Shown here: positions 23,038 through 31,736 of the stretch, piece after piece
Numbering within the stretch: the first letter of the stretch is position 1
Layout: every line of letters begins with the position of its first letter
Assembly: GCA_051004015.1 (NCBI GenBank)
Contig: JBPCKT010000125.1
Location: forward strand, 1 to 42,792
Direction: 5' to 3'
From: SXOA01 sp051004015
GTDB taxonomy: Bacteria; Planctomycetota; Planctomycetia; Pirellulales; Pirellulaceae
Length of the DNA stretch: 42,792 bases
Notes under the pieces: model-generated
What the model saw: only the letters and a program-made list of their open reading frames with translations
What the model was told of the DNA's origin: nothing
The model's database searches: none
Made by a program: the position numbers and the translations under genes

Positions 23038-24954
23038 ATGAGTGCCGAAAAATATCCCTCGATGAACGAAGCGAGCGACCGCGACCCGTACAACAACAAT
23101 TCGTACGGGACGCTGGTGGACTCGGGCTACAAGCGGGTCACGCTCCCGATGCTGGACGTGGACGACTTCAACAACCGCACCATCCGGGCGTATGAAGACG
23201 GCTCCGCGGAAATCGGCCTGCCGGCCGATCTTCCGCTGGCCCGCTCGCTGATTCCGGCCGGCACGGCCACGCTGCGCGACTTCAGCTACATCGCCCCCGA
23301 CATACCCGAGTACATCCAGGAAAACTGCACCGGCTGCATGGACTGCGTCACGCTCTGCCCCGATACGGCCATTCTGGGCAAGGTGATTGGCGAGAAGGAG
23401 TTCGAGAAGCGGGTTGCCTCGATCGATCCGTCGGAGCGAGAGGCGTTCCGTGCACAATGGAGCAAGACGCGGAAGTATTACGACGGACCGGCCAAGAAGA
23501 CGGGCGAGGGTGGGCTGTTTGGGATCATCATCGACCCCAGCAAATGCAAGGGCTGCGCTGAGTGCGTCACCGTCTGCGACGACAACGCCCTGAAAATGAT
23601 CCCCAAGACCGAAGAGGTGATGACCAGCGTCCGCAAGAGCCACCGCTTCTTCAAACAGGTCGGTCCCTCGGACGATCGCTACATCAACGACAGTCTGCTC
23701 ATCGACATGATGCTCAAAGAGCAGACCCACATTTACGTCGGCGGCGCGGGAAGCTGCGCCGGCTGCGGGGAAGGGACCGCGCTGCGGATGCTCTGCTCGG
23801 CCACCGGTCTCAAGCATGGAGACAACTGGGCCCTGGTTGCAGCCACCGGCTGCAACACGGTTTATACCTCCACGTATCCGTATAATCCGTACCTGGTGCC
23901 GTGGATCAACTCGCTCTTCGAAAACGCTCCCGCCACGGCGATGGGCGTCCGCGCACGCTGGGACCAGATGGGCTGGGGCGAAAAGCCAATCTGGTGCATT
24001 GGCGGAGACGGAGCCATGTTCGACATCGGCTTCCAGTCGCTCAGTCGCCTGTTCGCATCGGGAATGAATGTCAAGGTGTTCGTGCTAGATACCCAGGTGT
24101 ACTCCAATACGGGGGGCCAGGCTTCTACGGCCAGCTACACCGGCCAGAACACCAAGATGAGCGTGCATGGCAAGGCCGTGGACGGCAAACAGGAGCGGCG
24201 GAAGGAGATCGCCCAGATCGCGATGATGCATCCCCGGACGTACGTCGCCCAGACGACCTGCGCCCATATCAACCATTTCTACCGCTGCGTTCTTGAGGCG
24301 ATGGAGTTCGACGGCCCGGCCCTCATCTCGTGCTACACCACCTGCCAGCCGGAGCACGGCGTGGCGGACAACATGGCGACCGACCAGGCTCGCCTGGCGG
24401 TGGATACGCGGGCCTTCCCGCTGATCATTTACGATCCTCGCAAGGGTGACACGATCCGCGAACACATGACGTTGCAAGGGAACCCCGCCATTAACGATGA
24501 CTGGTGGACCAACCCCAAGACCGGCGACCAGGTCGACTTCATCGACTTCGCCCGGAGCGAGGGACGGTTCGTCAAACATTTTGACAAGGACGGCAATCCC
24601 AGCGAGACGCTTCTCCGTGCCAAGCAGGACCGGCTGGAGAATTGGCACATCTTGCAGGAACTGGCTGGCGTGCGCGGTGTGAAGAAGGACGCACCCGCGA
24701 AGAAGCCCGCGGAAGCTCCCGCCAAGGCCAACGGCGCTAACGGTTCCAACGGCCACGGCCCGAAGAACGGCGCTGCGGAGAACGCGCTCTCCGTCGGCAG
24801 TCGCATCAAGTACAAGGACGGCGGCGGCTGGACGAGCGGCGTGATCGAGTCGCTCGACCCGCCCGTGCTGGCGCTCGACGACAAATCCAAAATCCGCACC
24901 ACTGCGGACATCCTGGCCGCCGCTGTGGCGGAAGGAATTGTAGTGCAGAACTAA
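23038..24954 (+). CDS. Split pyruvate:ferredoxin oxidoreductase, ferredoxin and TPP-binding half
   Basis: The 638-residue product completes the enzyme. Two [4Fe-4S] ferredoxin motifs are CTGCMDCVTLCP (about 99-110) and CKGCAECVTVC (about 170-180). The proximal cluster cysteines are in CAGC (about 240) with ATGC and CYTTC later. The thiamine diphosphate motif runs from GGDGAMFDIGFQSL to VYSNTGGQ. After the catalytic part comes an alanine/lysine/asparagine linker (about 550-585) and a C-terminal ~55-residue segment (VGSRIKYKDGGGWTSGVIES, then DDKSKIRTTADILAAAVAEG) that classical NifJ lacks. The ATG is preceded by GGAG. A double-hairpin repeat follows the stop. Electrons would pass to ferredoxin or flavodoxin. 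Confidence 0.9.
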   Translation: MSAEKYPSMNEASDRDPYNNNSYGTLVDSGYKRVTLPMLDVDDFNNRTIRAYEDGSAEIGLPADLPLARSLIPAGTATLRDFSYIAPDIPEYIQENCTGCMDCVTLCPDTAILGKVIGEKEFEKRVASIDPSEREAFRAQWSKTRKYYDGPAKKTGEGGLFGIIIDPSKCKGCAECVTVCDDNALKMIPKTEEVMTSVRKSHRFFKQVGPSDDRYINDSLLIDMMLKEQTHIYVGGAGSCAGCGEGTALRMLCSATGLKHGDNWALVAATGCNTVYTSTYPYNPYLVPWINSLFENAPATAMGVRARWDQMGWGEKPIWCIGGDGAMFDIGFQSLSRLFASGMNVKVFVLDTQVYSNTGGQASTASYTGQNTKMSVHGKAVDGKQERRKEIAQIAMMHPRTYVAQTTCAHINHFYRCVLEAMEFDGPALISCYTTCQPEHGVADNMATDQARLAVDTRAFPLIIYDPRKGDTIREHMTLQGNPAINDDWWTNPKTGDQVDFIDFARSEGRFVKHFDKDGNPSETLLRAKQDRLENWHILQELAGVRGVKKDAPAKKPAEAPAKANGANGSNGHGPKNGAAENALSVGSRIKYKDGGGWTSGVIESLDPPVLALDDKSKIRTTADILAAAVAEGIVVQN

Positions 24955-24960
24955 TTCGTA

Positions 24961-25006
24961 GCCGGCACACTCCGAGTGCCGGCAGGTCCGCTCACGAGTG
25001 AGCGGA
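24961..25006. repeat. Double hairpin repeat (copy 1)
   Basis: Stem 1 is GCCGGCAC/GTGCCGGC (24961-24968 with 24976-24983). Stem 2 is TCCGCTCAC/GTGAGCGGA (24987-24995 with 24998-25006). It lies 6 bp after the oxidoreductase stop. A second copy of the same design is at 39943-40000. It may double as a transcription terminator or mRNA 3' stabiliser. Confidence 0.85.
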
Positions 25007-25048
25007 TTACGTTTCCCGCGACCTACCTCTCACTCCTGGAGCTTTGGC

Positions 25049-25318
25049 ATGCACGAATCTCACGGCGAACTCTTGCTTGGGGGATCCCGCTTGCACAACG
25101 TGCATGTCGAGCTCGAAGAAGAACAGCCGCTCGATGGCCATGCCGACTGGATGCTGTCCGGTCGGCTCTGCGTGACCGAGCAAGAGGCCCAGGAGCTGGA
25201 GCTCGAACGACACTACTTGCTGCAGCTCGCCGACGGCCGCGCCGGGGCTATCGTGGTCACTCGGTTGGAGCCGCACAATGGCACGTTGCGGGCGGCATTC
25301 AGACCGCACCCCGAGTAA
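25049..25318 (+). CDS. Small acidic protein of unknown function
   Basis: The ATG at 25049 has CTGGAG about 8 bp upstream and gives 89 residues (MHESHGELLLGG). An in-frame start at 24998 lies inside the repeat hairpin and is unlikely. The sequence is beta-rich with HVELEEEQPLDG, a WMLSGRLCVT strand, ELERHYLLQLADGRAG and a VVTRLEPHNGTL end, suggesting a compact beta-barrel-like domain. I recall similar short proteins in planctomycetes but no assigned function. It converges with the HTH-like pair across 3 bp. Confidence 0.65.
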   Translation: MHESHGELLLGGSRLHNVHVELEEEQPLDGHADWMLSGRLCVTEQEAQELELERHYLLQLADGRAGAIVVTRLEPHNGTLRAAFRPHPE

Positions 25319-25321
25319 AGC

Positions 25322-25552
25322 CTATCCCGGTCCGGAGCCGTACAGATGCTGAATCGGCGTGGCGTGTCCCCACACGATGTCATCGGGAAGGACGCCGAAC
25401 ACGGCAGCAATCCTCTTCCGCTCGGCGGGGCTGGGGGTCCAGCGTTGCAGCAAGATGGCCTGAACGCGCGTTTCTTCCAGGCCTGACTTTTCCACAAGCT
25501 GGGCGTAAGTGATTTTGCCTGCCTGGCAGAGGTCTTCAACGGTCTGTGCCAT
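25322..25552 (-). CDS. Small HTH-like protein (second of tandem pair)
   Basis: The ATG at 25552 gives 76 residues and is preceded by AGGAG at about 9 bp. An earlier start at 25591 would lie deeper in the upstream gene. It begins MAQTVEDLCQAGKITYAQLV, an Xre-like helix-turn-helix layout (ITYAQLVEKSGLEETRVQAI). It then shares RWTPSP-x-ER with its upstream neighbour, an AAVFGV helix and the ending WGHATPIQHLYGSGPG. The pattern resembles a lambda-repressor-like HTH. It may bind DNA or act as an adaptor. It overlaps the upstream paralog by 17 bp. Confidence 0.65.
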   Translation of the reverse strand: MAQTVEDLCQAGKITYAQLVEKSGLEETRVQAILLQRWTPSPAERKRIAAVFGVLPDDIVWGHATPIQHLYGSGPG

Positions 25553-25829
25553 TTCCTGACTCCTGACCTTTGATTCCAGACGCCTGACCAAAATCTTCCT
25601 TCAGCCCGAACCGCCCATACCGTACGTTCCGCGGGCTCATCGTGTGCCCCCAACTGATCTCGGTGACTGGGAGGCCAAGTGCCGCGGCCAGCTTCTCGCG
25701 TTCTTTGGGGCTCGGCGTCCAGCGGCCGTCGGCAATTGCCAGCGTGCGCTCGAGTTCCAGCCCAGCCCGTTTGGCAAGGTCTTCCAGGTTGATGTCCAGC
25801 TCATCGAGCAGATGCTCCACCGTCTTCAT
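25536..25829 (-). CDS. Small HTH-like protein (first of tandem pair)
   Basis: The ATG at 25829 (MKTVEHLLDELDINLEDLAK) gives 97 residues; a longer frame from 25877 adds 16 residues. It is the paralog of the downstream gene, sharing RWTPSPKER, a LAAALGL helix and an ISWGHT motif, then a degenerate ending around RNVRYGRFG. It has about 20 extra polar residues (GQASGIKGQESGNGTDR). That tail is encoded over the binding site and start of the second gene, so the pair is likely translationally linked. The family name is not known to me beyond Xre-like HTH. Confidence 0.65.
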   Translation of the reverse strand: MKTVEHLLDELDINLEDLAKRAGLELERTLAIADGRWTPSPKEREKLAAALGLPVTEISWGHTMSPRNVRYGRFGLKEDFGQASGIKGQESGNGTDR

Positions 25830-25918
25830 CCGCAACCTCACCAGGGTCAATTGTATGCTTCGACTCGATTTTATCATAACAGCGAGCGCGACGGCTGGTA
25901 AATGTTTTCCCTAACGCA

Positions 25919-26572
25919 TCAGCCGCGCATCCTCCCCTGCTTGTCCGCTTGCCACACATCTCCCGTTTCCACGTCCAGTGCCGTCAGCCAGCCGCCGCCG
26001 TGGCAATAAGTGTCGATGCAGACGACGTGCCCCAGGTCCCTGATTTCTCCGCTCCTCTGGGCGGTGTGGCCGACAATGGCGGTCTTGCCGTTTTCGTGCG
26101 GAGCGGGGAGAGAAGCGAACAGGTGCTCCCAGAACAGGACGTAGTCCGGCTGCTCGGCCAGGGGGATGTCCGGGATGTAATTGGCGTGAACGAAGAAGTG
26201 GGTGGCGGTTTCGTGGCAGCGTTTCAGCCCTCGGAGGAAGTCGAGGTGGCTCGCGGGTATATTTTCGATGGCCCAATCGTAGCTGGCCAGCGTCTCGCTC
26301 CCGCCGTATTGCAACCAGCCGCCACCTTCGGCGCCCTTGTCCAAAGCGTCCAGAAACATGACCTCATGGTTGCCGAGGAGCGGGACGACGCGGCACTTTT
26401 TATCCAGGCTGAGAACTTGCTCGATCACGCCGCGGCTGTCGGGGCCGCGGTCGACGTAATCTCCCAAAAACACGAGCGTGTCCCGCTCCGCCGGCTCAAT
26501 CGCGGCCAGCATCGCGGCAAGCGCAGCCGCACAGCCGTGGATGTCGCCGATGGCAATGGTCCGAGCTCGCAT
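25919..26572 (-). CDS. PPP-family metallophosphatase (bacterial PrpA/ApaH-like)
   Basis: The ATG at 26572 gives 217 residues with the PPP-family metal motifs in order: GDIHG (9-13), GDYVDRG (37-43), GNHE (67-70), a later HAN histidine and VGHT. These bind two divalent metals for phosphomonoester hydrolysis. Size and motif spacing fit the bacterial serine/threonine phosphatase group (PrpA/PrpB-like). Closely related Ap4A hydrolases (ApaH) share the motifs, so the substrate could be a phosphoprotein or a dinucleotide. A longer frame upstream is only the antisense of the peptidase gene. It is divergent from that gene across 75 bp. Confidence 0.88.
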   Translation of the reverse strand: MRARTIAIGDIHGCAAALAAMLAAIEPAERDTLVFLGDYVDRGPDSRGVIEQVLSLDKKCRVVPLLGNHEVMFLDALDKGAEGGGWLQYGGSETLASYDWAIENIPASHLDFLRGLKRCHETATHFFVHANYIPDIPLAEQPDYVLFWEHLFASLPAPHENGKTAIVGHTAQRSGEIRDLGHVVCIDTYCHGGGWLTALDVETGDVWQADKQGRMRG

Positions 26573-26647
26573 CGTTTTGAAAGAGTTCGCCCGCTGGCAA
26601 AGAGCGGCTGGTGGAGATAGGTTAATTCCTCTTCCAGGAAACCTACC

Positions 26648-27763
26648 ATGAGCGACCTCGATTTCAATGCCGGCTGCTGCCGCTCCCGTCAAAAACGGCT
26701 GCTGGAGCAGATGCAAAAGCTGCAGCTCGATTTGGTGATCGTGACGCAGACGGAGCACGTGCAGTGGCTGTGCGGACCGCGATTCCCGTGGGTAATGTCC
26801 CCGGCGGCGGCACTTTGGGCGGACGGACATGTCACGCTCTGCGCCCCCAAAAAGCCCGTGCTGGAAGCGGCGGCGGACGAAGTGGTAACCTACGACGCCC
26901 AGTGGCACAGCACTCTCCGGAACGACCAGCGGCAAGCGTCGTCGCAGGCCCTGGTGGAAGCTCTCGCCGGCCGCAAATCCCCCAAGCGCATCGGCGTGGA
27001 GTTCTCCACCTTCAGCCTCCATTTCCAGTCCCTGACGGGCGAGCGGGTGGACATCGAGCCGGTCCTCTATCGCCTCCGCCGCCGCAAGGATGCCGATGAG
27101 CTGGCCCGGTTGAAGAGGGCGATTGCCGCTTGCGGCACGATGTACGCCCTGGCCCGAGAAATCATTCAGCCGGGCATCAGCGAGCTCGAAGTGTTTAATC
27201 GCCTGCAATCGGCCGCGGTGGATGAAATTGGCGAGAAGATGTCCGACCATCCGGACGGCAACGACTTTGCCTGCGGCGCTCGCGGCGGGCCCCCTCGCGG
27301 CGGCCGAACCGCCCAGGACGGTGAGCTCTATATCCTGGACCTCGGCCCCGCCTGTCGTGGCTATTTTGCGGACACCTGCCGGGCCATTGCCGTCAATAAG
27401 AAGCCGACCGACGAGCAGCAAACGGCGTGGACCTACATCATAAAGGTCTTCGAGCACCTCAAGAAAACGGTCAAGCCCGGCAAGAACTGCCAGGAGCTCT
27501 ATCACGAAGTTCAAGAGATGCTCAGCGAAGCTCCCATCGGCGTCTTCAACCATCACTTGGGTCACGGCATCGGTTTATTCCCGCACGAAGGGCCGCACCT
27601 CAATCCGTTTTGGAACGACACCTTTGAAGCCGGCGACGTCTTCACCGCGGAGCCGGGGCTGTACGATGAAAAAATCCTCCGGGCAGGCATGAGGTTGGAA
27701 AACAATTACTTGGTGACGGAAACCGGTGTGGAGCTGCTCAGCGACTTTCCGCTGGAGATTTAA
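26648..27763 (+). CDS. M24-family Xaa-Pro aminopeptidase-like peptidase
   Basis: The 371-residue protein has the creatinase-type N-terminal domain (1-145, with GVEFSTFSLHFQSL) and a pita-bread M24 domain. The five metal ligands are all present: D231 (DLGP), D242 (ADTC), H306 (LGHGIG), E335 (AEPG) and E351 (RLENN). Enzymes of this group remove N-terminal residues next to proline, or split X-Pro dipeptides, using two metals. There is no signal peptide, so it is cytoplasmic. The ATG at 26648 is preceded by AGGAAACC. Two short hairpins follow the stop. PepP versus PepQ cannot be decided by eye. Confidence 0.9.
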   Translation: MSDLDFNAGCCRSRQKRLLEQMQKLQLDLVIVTQTEHVQWLCGPRFPWVMSPAAALWADGHVTLCAPKKPVLEAAADEVVTYDAQWHSTLRNDQRQASSQALVEALAGRKSPKRIGVEFSTFSLHFQSLTGERVDIEPVLYRLRRRKDADELARLKRAIAACGTMYALAREIIQPGISELEVFNRLQSAAVDEIGEKMSDHPDGNDFACGARGGPPRGGRTAQDGELYILDLGPACRGYFADTCRAIAVNKKPTDEQQTAWTYIIKVFEHLKKTVKPGKNCQELYHEVQEMLSEAPIGVFNHHLGHGIGLFPHEGPHLNPFWNDTFEAGDVFTAEPGLYDEKILRAGMRLENNYLVTETGVELLSDFPLEI

Positions 27764-27773
27764 CCAAAGTAGT

Positions 27774-27817
27774 CCTCTCGCTCCGCGAGAGGAACTGACC
27801 TCACGCGGAGCGTGAGG
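27774..27817. repeat. Pair of 8-bp hairpins with 3-nt loops
   Basis: The first pair is CCTCTCGC/GCGAGAGG (27774-27781, 27785-27792). The second is CCTCACGC/GCGTGAGG (27799-27806, 27810-27817). The 3-nt loops read TCC and GGA. They resemble, in stem end and loop, the hairpins at 11738-11760. They fill the 64-bp gap before the helicase gene. Confidence 0.8.
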
Positions 27818-27827
27818 AGTACAATCT

Positions 27828-29810
27828 ATGTCCAACGGCCTCAATCCGCCGCAGCAGGAAGCGGTGAACACGCTGAAAGGGCCGCTGCTGGTGCTCGCCG
27901 GCGCTGGAAGCGGGAAGACGCGGGTCGTCACGTACCGAATCGCCAATCTCATCCGCCACGGCACGCGGCCTGACCGCATTCTCGCAGTCACCTTCACCAA
28001 CAAAGCCGCCACGGAGATGCAGGAACGGATTGGCGGGCTGATCGGCAAGAAGAACGAGTCCCGTCCGCTGATTTCCACGTTCCATTCGCACTGCGTCAAA
28101 GTGCTGCGGCGGCATATTTCCCAACTTGGATATCCGCAAAGGTTCGCAATTTACGACCGTGGCGACCAGGAAAGTCTGGCCCGCAATGTTCTGCGGGAAA
28201 TCAAAGTACCTGGAGAGATGATGCGGCCGGGTGATTTGCTGTTTCAAATCTCCAACTGGAAATCGCACAGCATCCGTCCACCGGAGGCGGCGCAAGTCGC
28301 CAAGACCGACAAGGAGCACCTGGCCGCGATGGCCTTTCGCCGCTATCAAAAGGCGCTGAAGCTCGCAGGCGCGGTCGATTTCGACGACCTGCTCCTCTGC
28401 ACGGAGGAGCTGTTTCAGACCAAGTCCGATGTTCGTCGCCAGGAAGCCGCCCTCTTCGACCATCTGCTCGTCGATGAGTACCAGGACACCAACGGCAGCC
28501 AGTATCGCATCATCCGGGCACTTGCCCAGGAGCATCGCAACCTGTGCGTCGTCGGCGACGACGACCAGTCCATCTACGGCTGGCGCGGGGCGGACGTGCA
28601 GCATATCCTGCGGTTTAACAAGGACTGGCCGGAGGCGAAGGTCATTTTGCTGGAGCACAATTACCGCTCCACCGCAGCCATCCTGGAGACCGCCAATCGA
28701 TTGATTGCCTTCAACCGCCACCGGCATGACAAAATCCTGCGGCCGGCGCGGATGGGCGGCGATAAGCCGCGGATTCAGCAATTCAACAACGAGACCGACG
28801 AAGCGAAGGAGACGGTGCAGGACATCCAGCGGCGTATTCAGATCGACAAGCTGGAGCCGCGGGACATCGCCATCCTCTTCCGCACCAACGAGCAGCCGCG
28901 GGCCTTTGAAACGGAGCTGCGAAAGGCGAAGCTGCCGTACATTCTGCTCGGAAGCATGAGCTTCTTCGACCGCAAGGAAGTGAAGGACATCCTCTCGTAC
29001 CTGCGAGTGCTCGACTCGCCGCAGGACGAAGTCTCGCTCCTCCGCATCGTCAACACACCCCCTCGTGGCATCGGCGACAAGACGGTCGAGGTCCTGATGA
29101 AAGCAGCAGTTGCCCGCGGCAAGCCGATTTGGGACGCGATGATTTCACCCGAAGGAGTGCAGATACCGCCCAATGGCGTCGACGGCGTCCGCAAGTTCAT
29201 TTCCCTCGTTGAGCGGTACCGCGCGGATATCAAGCATGGCAAGCCGCTCGCCGACCTCCTTCGCCGCCTGGTCGCCGACATCGCCTACGAAGCGGAGCTG
29301 AAGCGGCTGTATCAGGATCCCAACGAGCAGCAGGCTAGATGGAGCGCGGTGGAAGAAGTGGTCAACGCGCTCGCCGCCTACGAGAAAACGAATAAGAAGG
29401 CGACGCTCGGCGGCTTCCTTGACGAGCTGACTCTGGGGGAGCGGGATCTGTCGGACGACAAGGAGAAGCAGCTTGCCAAGAATGCCATCGCCCTGATGAC
29501 GCTGCATAGCGCAAAAGGGCTGGAGTTCCCGAACGTCTACATGGTCGGCATGGAAGAGGGAATCCTGCCGCATCATCGATCGCTCAAGGAAGGTGGGGAC
29601 GACGTCGACGAAGAGCGGCGGCTCTGCTACGTCGGCATCACACGAGCTCAGGAGAAGCTGACGCTCTCGCTCGCTCTCACACGTATGAAATGGGGCAAAC
29701 CCCGCGATACCATCCCCAGCCGATTTCTTTTTGAGCTGATCGGCCAGGCCGAGAAAGCGGCGGGAGCGAGAAAACCACCGAGGCCATCGGGAAGCTCTGC
29801 CAGGCGGTGA
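27828..29810 (+). CDS. UvrD/PcrA/Rep-type superfamily 1A DNA helicase
   Basis: The 660-residue product has the SF1A motifs in order: Q-motif LNPPQQEAV, Walker A AGAGSGKT (24-31), motif Ia TFTNKAATEMQER, motif II DEYQDTN, motif III GDDDQSIYGWRGA, motif IV NYRS, motif V TLHSAKGLEFPNV and motif VI YVGITRAQEKL. Such helicases move 3'-5' and act in repair, replication restart or plasmid replication. The length is a little under PcrA/UvrD (about 720), and the C-terminus is short and basic, so Rep/PcrA-like is the safest name. It converges with the glycosyltransferase gene across 15 bp. Confidence 0.93.
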   Translation: MSNGLNPPQQEAVNTLKGPLLVLAGAGSGKTRVVTYRIANLIRHGTRPDRILAVTFTNKAATEMQERIGGLIGKKNESRPLISTFHSHCVKVLRRHISQLGYPQRFAIYDRGDQESLARNVLREIKVPGEMMRPGDLLFQISNWKSHSIRPPEAAQVAKTDKEHLAAMAFRRYQKALKLAGAVDFDDLLLCTEELFQTKSDVRRQEAALFDHLLVDEYQDTNGSQYRIIRALAQEHRNLCVVGDDDQSIYGWRGADVQHILRFNKDWPEAKVILLEHNYRSTAAILETANRLIAFNRHRHDKILRPARMGGDKPRIQQFNNETDEAKETVQDIQRRIQIDKLEPRDIAILFRTNEQPRAFETELRKAKLPYILLGSMSFFDRKEVKDILSYLRVLDSPQDEVSLLRIVNTPPRGIGDKTVEVLMKAAVARGKPIWDAMISPEGVQIPPNGVDGVRKFISLVERYRADIKHGKPLADLLRRLVADIAYEAELKRLYQDPNEQQARWSAVEEVVNALAAYEKTNKKATLGGFLDELTLGERDLSDDKEKQLAKNAIALMTLHSAKGLEFPNVYMVGMEEGILPHHRSLKEGGDDVDEERRLCYVGITRAQEKLTLSLALTRMKWGKPRDTIPSRFLFELIGQAEKAAGARKPPRPSGSSARR

Positions 29811-29825
29811 AGCGAGCCTTTCATT

Positions 29826-30563
29826 CTACTCACAAGCCGCCCCGGCGCAGAACGACGAGCCGGCATGGGCCGCGGCAATGCTGCGGTCGAGTGTGAGGTG
29901 GTAGTACTCCAGCCGCGTCTGGGCATCGTCCAGCACGCCGCCGAAAGAGCGCTTTTCGTCCAGATAAATCAGCGGCACCGGGAGCTCAATGACTTTGAGT
30001 CCGGCTTGGGAGGCTTGGACCCAGACCTCCAGCGGCATGGCATAGCCGGGCTCGGTGATGTGCAGGTGCTTTAGAGAATCGACGCGATAGCACTTGAAGC
30101 CGCAGAAGGCGTCGGTCAGGCTCAGCCCCAGGCGGCGATTGAGCTCCGCCGTGACCTGCTCGTTAATCCGCCGCCGCTGGGCGGGAGGAGGCGTGTCCCC
30201 CGGAAAAACCTGCAAATAACGACTGCCGGAGACGACGTCGATCCCTTCTTCGCAGGCGTCGAAAAACAGGGGAATCCTTTGCGGCTCGTGCTGGCCGTCG
30301 CAGTCGATAGTGACCAGCTTCTCGTAACCGTTCCGCCGGGCATACTCAAACGCGCTCATCAGCGCCGAGCCGTAGCCCCGGTTTTCTTCGTGCGTGACGA
30401 TGTGGACGTCTTCCCTCGCTCGCAGCAGGCCGGCCGTTCCATCCGTCGAACCGTCATCCACCACCAGCACCTCGCGGCAATAGCGGCGGACTTCGTCCAG
30501 CACGGGATTTACATGCCGGGCCTCGTTATAAACGGGTAACGCGGTTAACCAGCGAGAAGACAT
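29826..30563 (-). CDS. Family 2 glycosyltransferase (dolichol-phosphate mannosyltransferase-like)
   Basis: The 245-residue protein is a GT-A fold enzyme: ALPVYNEARHV at the N-terminus, VVDDGSTDGT as the nucleotide-binding part, ENRGYGSALMSAF, then the metal motif TIDCDGQHEPQ and a DAFCGFKCYR acceptor-side motif. These are hallmarks of the DPM1/GT2 group that moves a sugar from a nucleotide to polyprenyl phosphate or a related acceptor. There is no C-terminal membrane helix, so it is probably peripheral. A CAGAACE tail is cysteine-bearing. It is a single gene, followed convergently by the helicase. Confidence 0.9.
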   Translation of the reverse strand: MSSRWLTALPVYNEARHVNPVLDEVRRYCREVLVVDDGSTDGTAGLLRAREDVHIVTHEENRGYGSALMSAFEYARRNGYEKLVTIDCDGQHEPQRIPLFFDACEEGIDVVSGSRYLQVFPGDTPPPAQRRRINEQVTAELNRRLGLSLTDAFCGFKCYRVDSLKHLHITEPGYAMPLEVWVQASQAGLKVIELPVPLIYLDEKRSFGGVLDDAQTRLEYYHLTLDRSIAAAHAGSSFCAGAACE

Positions 30564-30806
30564 CAGTGCCCCAATCTACTAGGAGTTTGAACAGGATTAC
30601 TGCATTCTAGGCGGGAGGAAAACCGAGTCAACGTGACGAGCTAGCAATCCTTGGGGAGTCGCGCCGCTAGCTCTTTCGCTCCTTTTGTCCCCTGTTTTCA
30701 TTGGCCCTTCATGCAACCGCTGGCCGAATAAACTATTGAACCGGCACATATTGCCGCGCTGGGCTGATTGGGCCCGCGCTGCGCGGCAATGGACCAAGGG
30801 GGGACG

Positions 30807-31691
30807 ATGGGGTTATTGCGCTCACTCTCTGCGCCTGTTTCCCGCAGGGACCTGCTGCAAGCCTGCGTAGCGGTCGGCGGCTATTGGCTGCTGCCGCGGT
30901 TGGCCTCCGCGCAAGGTTACGCCCCGACCCGCCAGAACCGCGAGGCCCAGGAAGAGAAGGCCGTTTCGACGCGCGAAGCCCGCGAGGAAGCGCTGCGGGT
31001 CATCCCTTGGAACAAGCTCAACGACGAAACGCAGCGGAAGCTCCGTTCGGTGGTGGAGACTCCGAGCATCTATCGCCGCATGCCGAAAAAGACCATCGAT
31101 TGCGACTCCGGGTTGTACATGTTTCTGATTCGCAACCCGGAGGTCGTGGTCAACATGTGGCAGGTGATGGGCATCTCCAACATGACCGCCCAGCGGACCG
31201 GTCCGTTCACCTGGAAGGGAAACGACGGAGCAGGGACGCAGTGTGATGTGGAGTTAGCTTTTGGAACCAGCGACCTGCACATCATTTACGGCGAGGGCTT
31301 TTACGAAGGCAGCCTGTTCAAACGCCGCATGTCCGGACGCTGCGTGCTGCTCATCCGCAGCGGCTATTCGCAGGATGGCCGGAGCCGCGTGGCCAGCTTG
31401 CTCGATGTTTTCCTGACCGTGGACAACGCCGGCTTGGACTTGATTGCCAAAACGCTTTCCCCGCTGGTCGGCAGCACGGCGGACTCCAACTTCGCCGAAA
31501 CGGCCAAGTTCCTCGGTCGCGTCTCCCTCACCGCGGAACAGAACGGTCCGAAGCTGGAGCAGATGACCGGCAAGCTCACCAAGGTCGAGCCGCAGGTCCG
31601 TGATCAATTCGTCCAGCTCACGACCGCAATCTACCAGCAAAACGCGCTCGGAGAAGCGGCTGTCAAACCCGCCAACGGCTTGCGGCGGTAA
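30807..31691 (+). CDS. Exported protein of unknown function, Tat-like signal
   Basis: The ATG at 30807 is preceded by AAGGGGGGAC, a strong binding site, and gives 294 residues; starts at 30768 or 30789 are possible. The N-terminus has VSRRDLLQACVAVGGYWLLP and a cleavage-like LASAQ, a twin-arginine-type signal. The mature part includes NMWQVMGISNMTAQRTGPF, a VELAFGTSDLHIIYGEGFYEG strand region and a helical C-terminal half. I know of planctomycete proteins of this kind but no function. About 200 bp without a gene precede it. The MnmE-like gene starts 45 bp downstream. Confidence 0.75.
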   Translation: MGLLRSLSAPVSRRDLLQACVAVGGYWLLPRLASAQGYAPTRQNREAQEEKAVSTREAREEALRVIPWNKLNDETQRKLRSVVETPSIYRRMPKKTIDCDSGLYMFLIRNPEVVVNMWQVMGISNMTAQRTGPFTWKGNDGAGTQCDVELAFGTSDLHIIYGEGFYEGSLFKRRMSGRCVLLIRSGYSQDGRSRVASLLDVFLTVDNAGLDLIAKTLSPLVGSTADSNFAETAKFLGRVSLTAEQNGPKLEQMTGKLTKVEPQVRDQFVQLTTAIYQQNALGEAAVKPANGLRR

Positions 31692-31736
31692 GCCGGCTGT
31701 TACAATGAGGCGGCTGGCGAATCCCCGCGGTGCTTC

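Noticed and set aside
21411..23099. 562-residue minus-strand frame across the split oxidoreductase
   Set aside because: It lies opposite a clear NifJ-type gene and shows histidine/valine-rich composition typical of antisense frames in GC-rich DNA.
26573..27565. Long N-terminal extension of the phosphatase frame on the minus strand
   Set aside because: It is antisense to the well-supported M24 peptidase, has no domain features, and the GDIHG motif sits 9 residues after the ATG at 26572.
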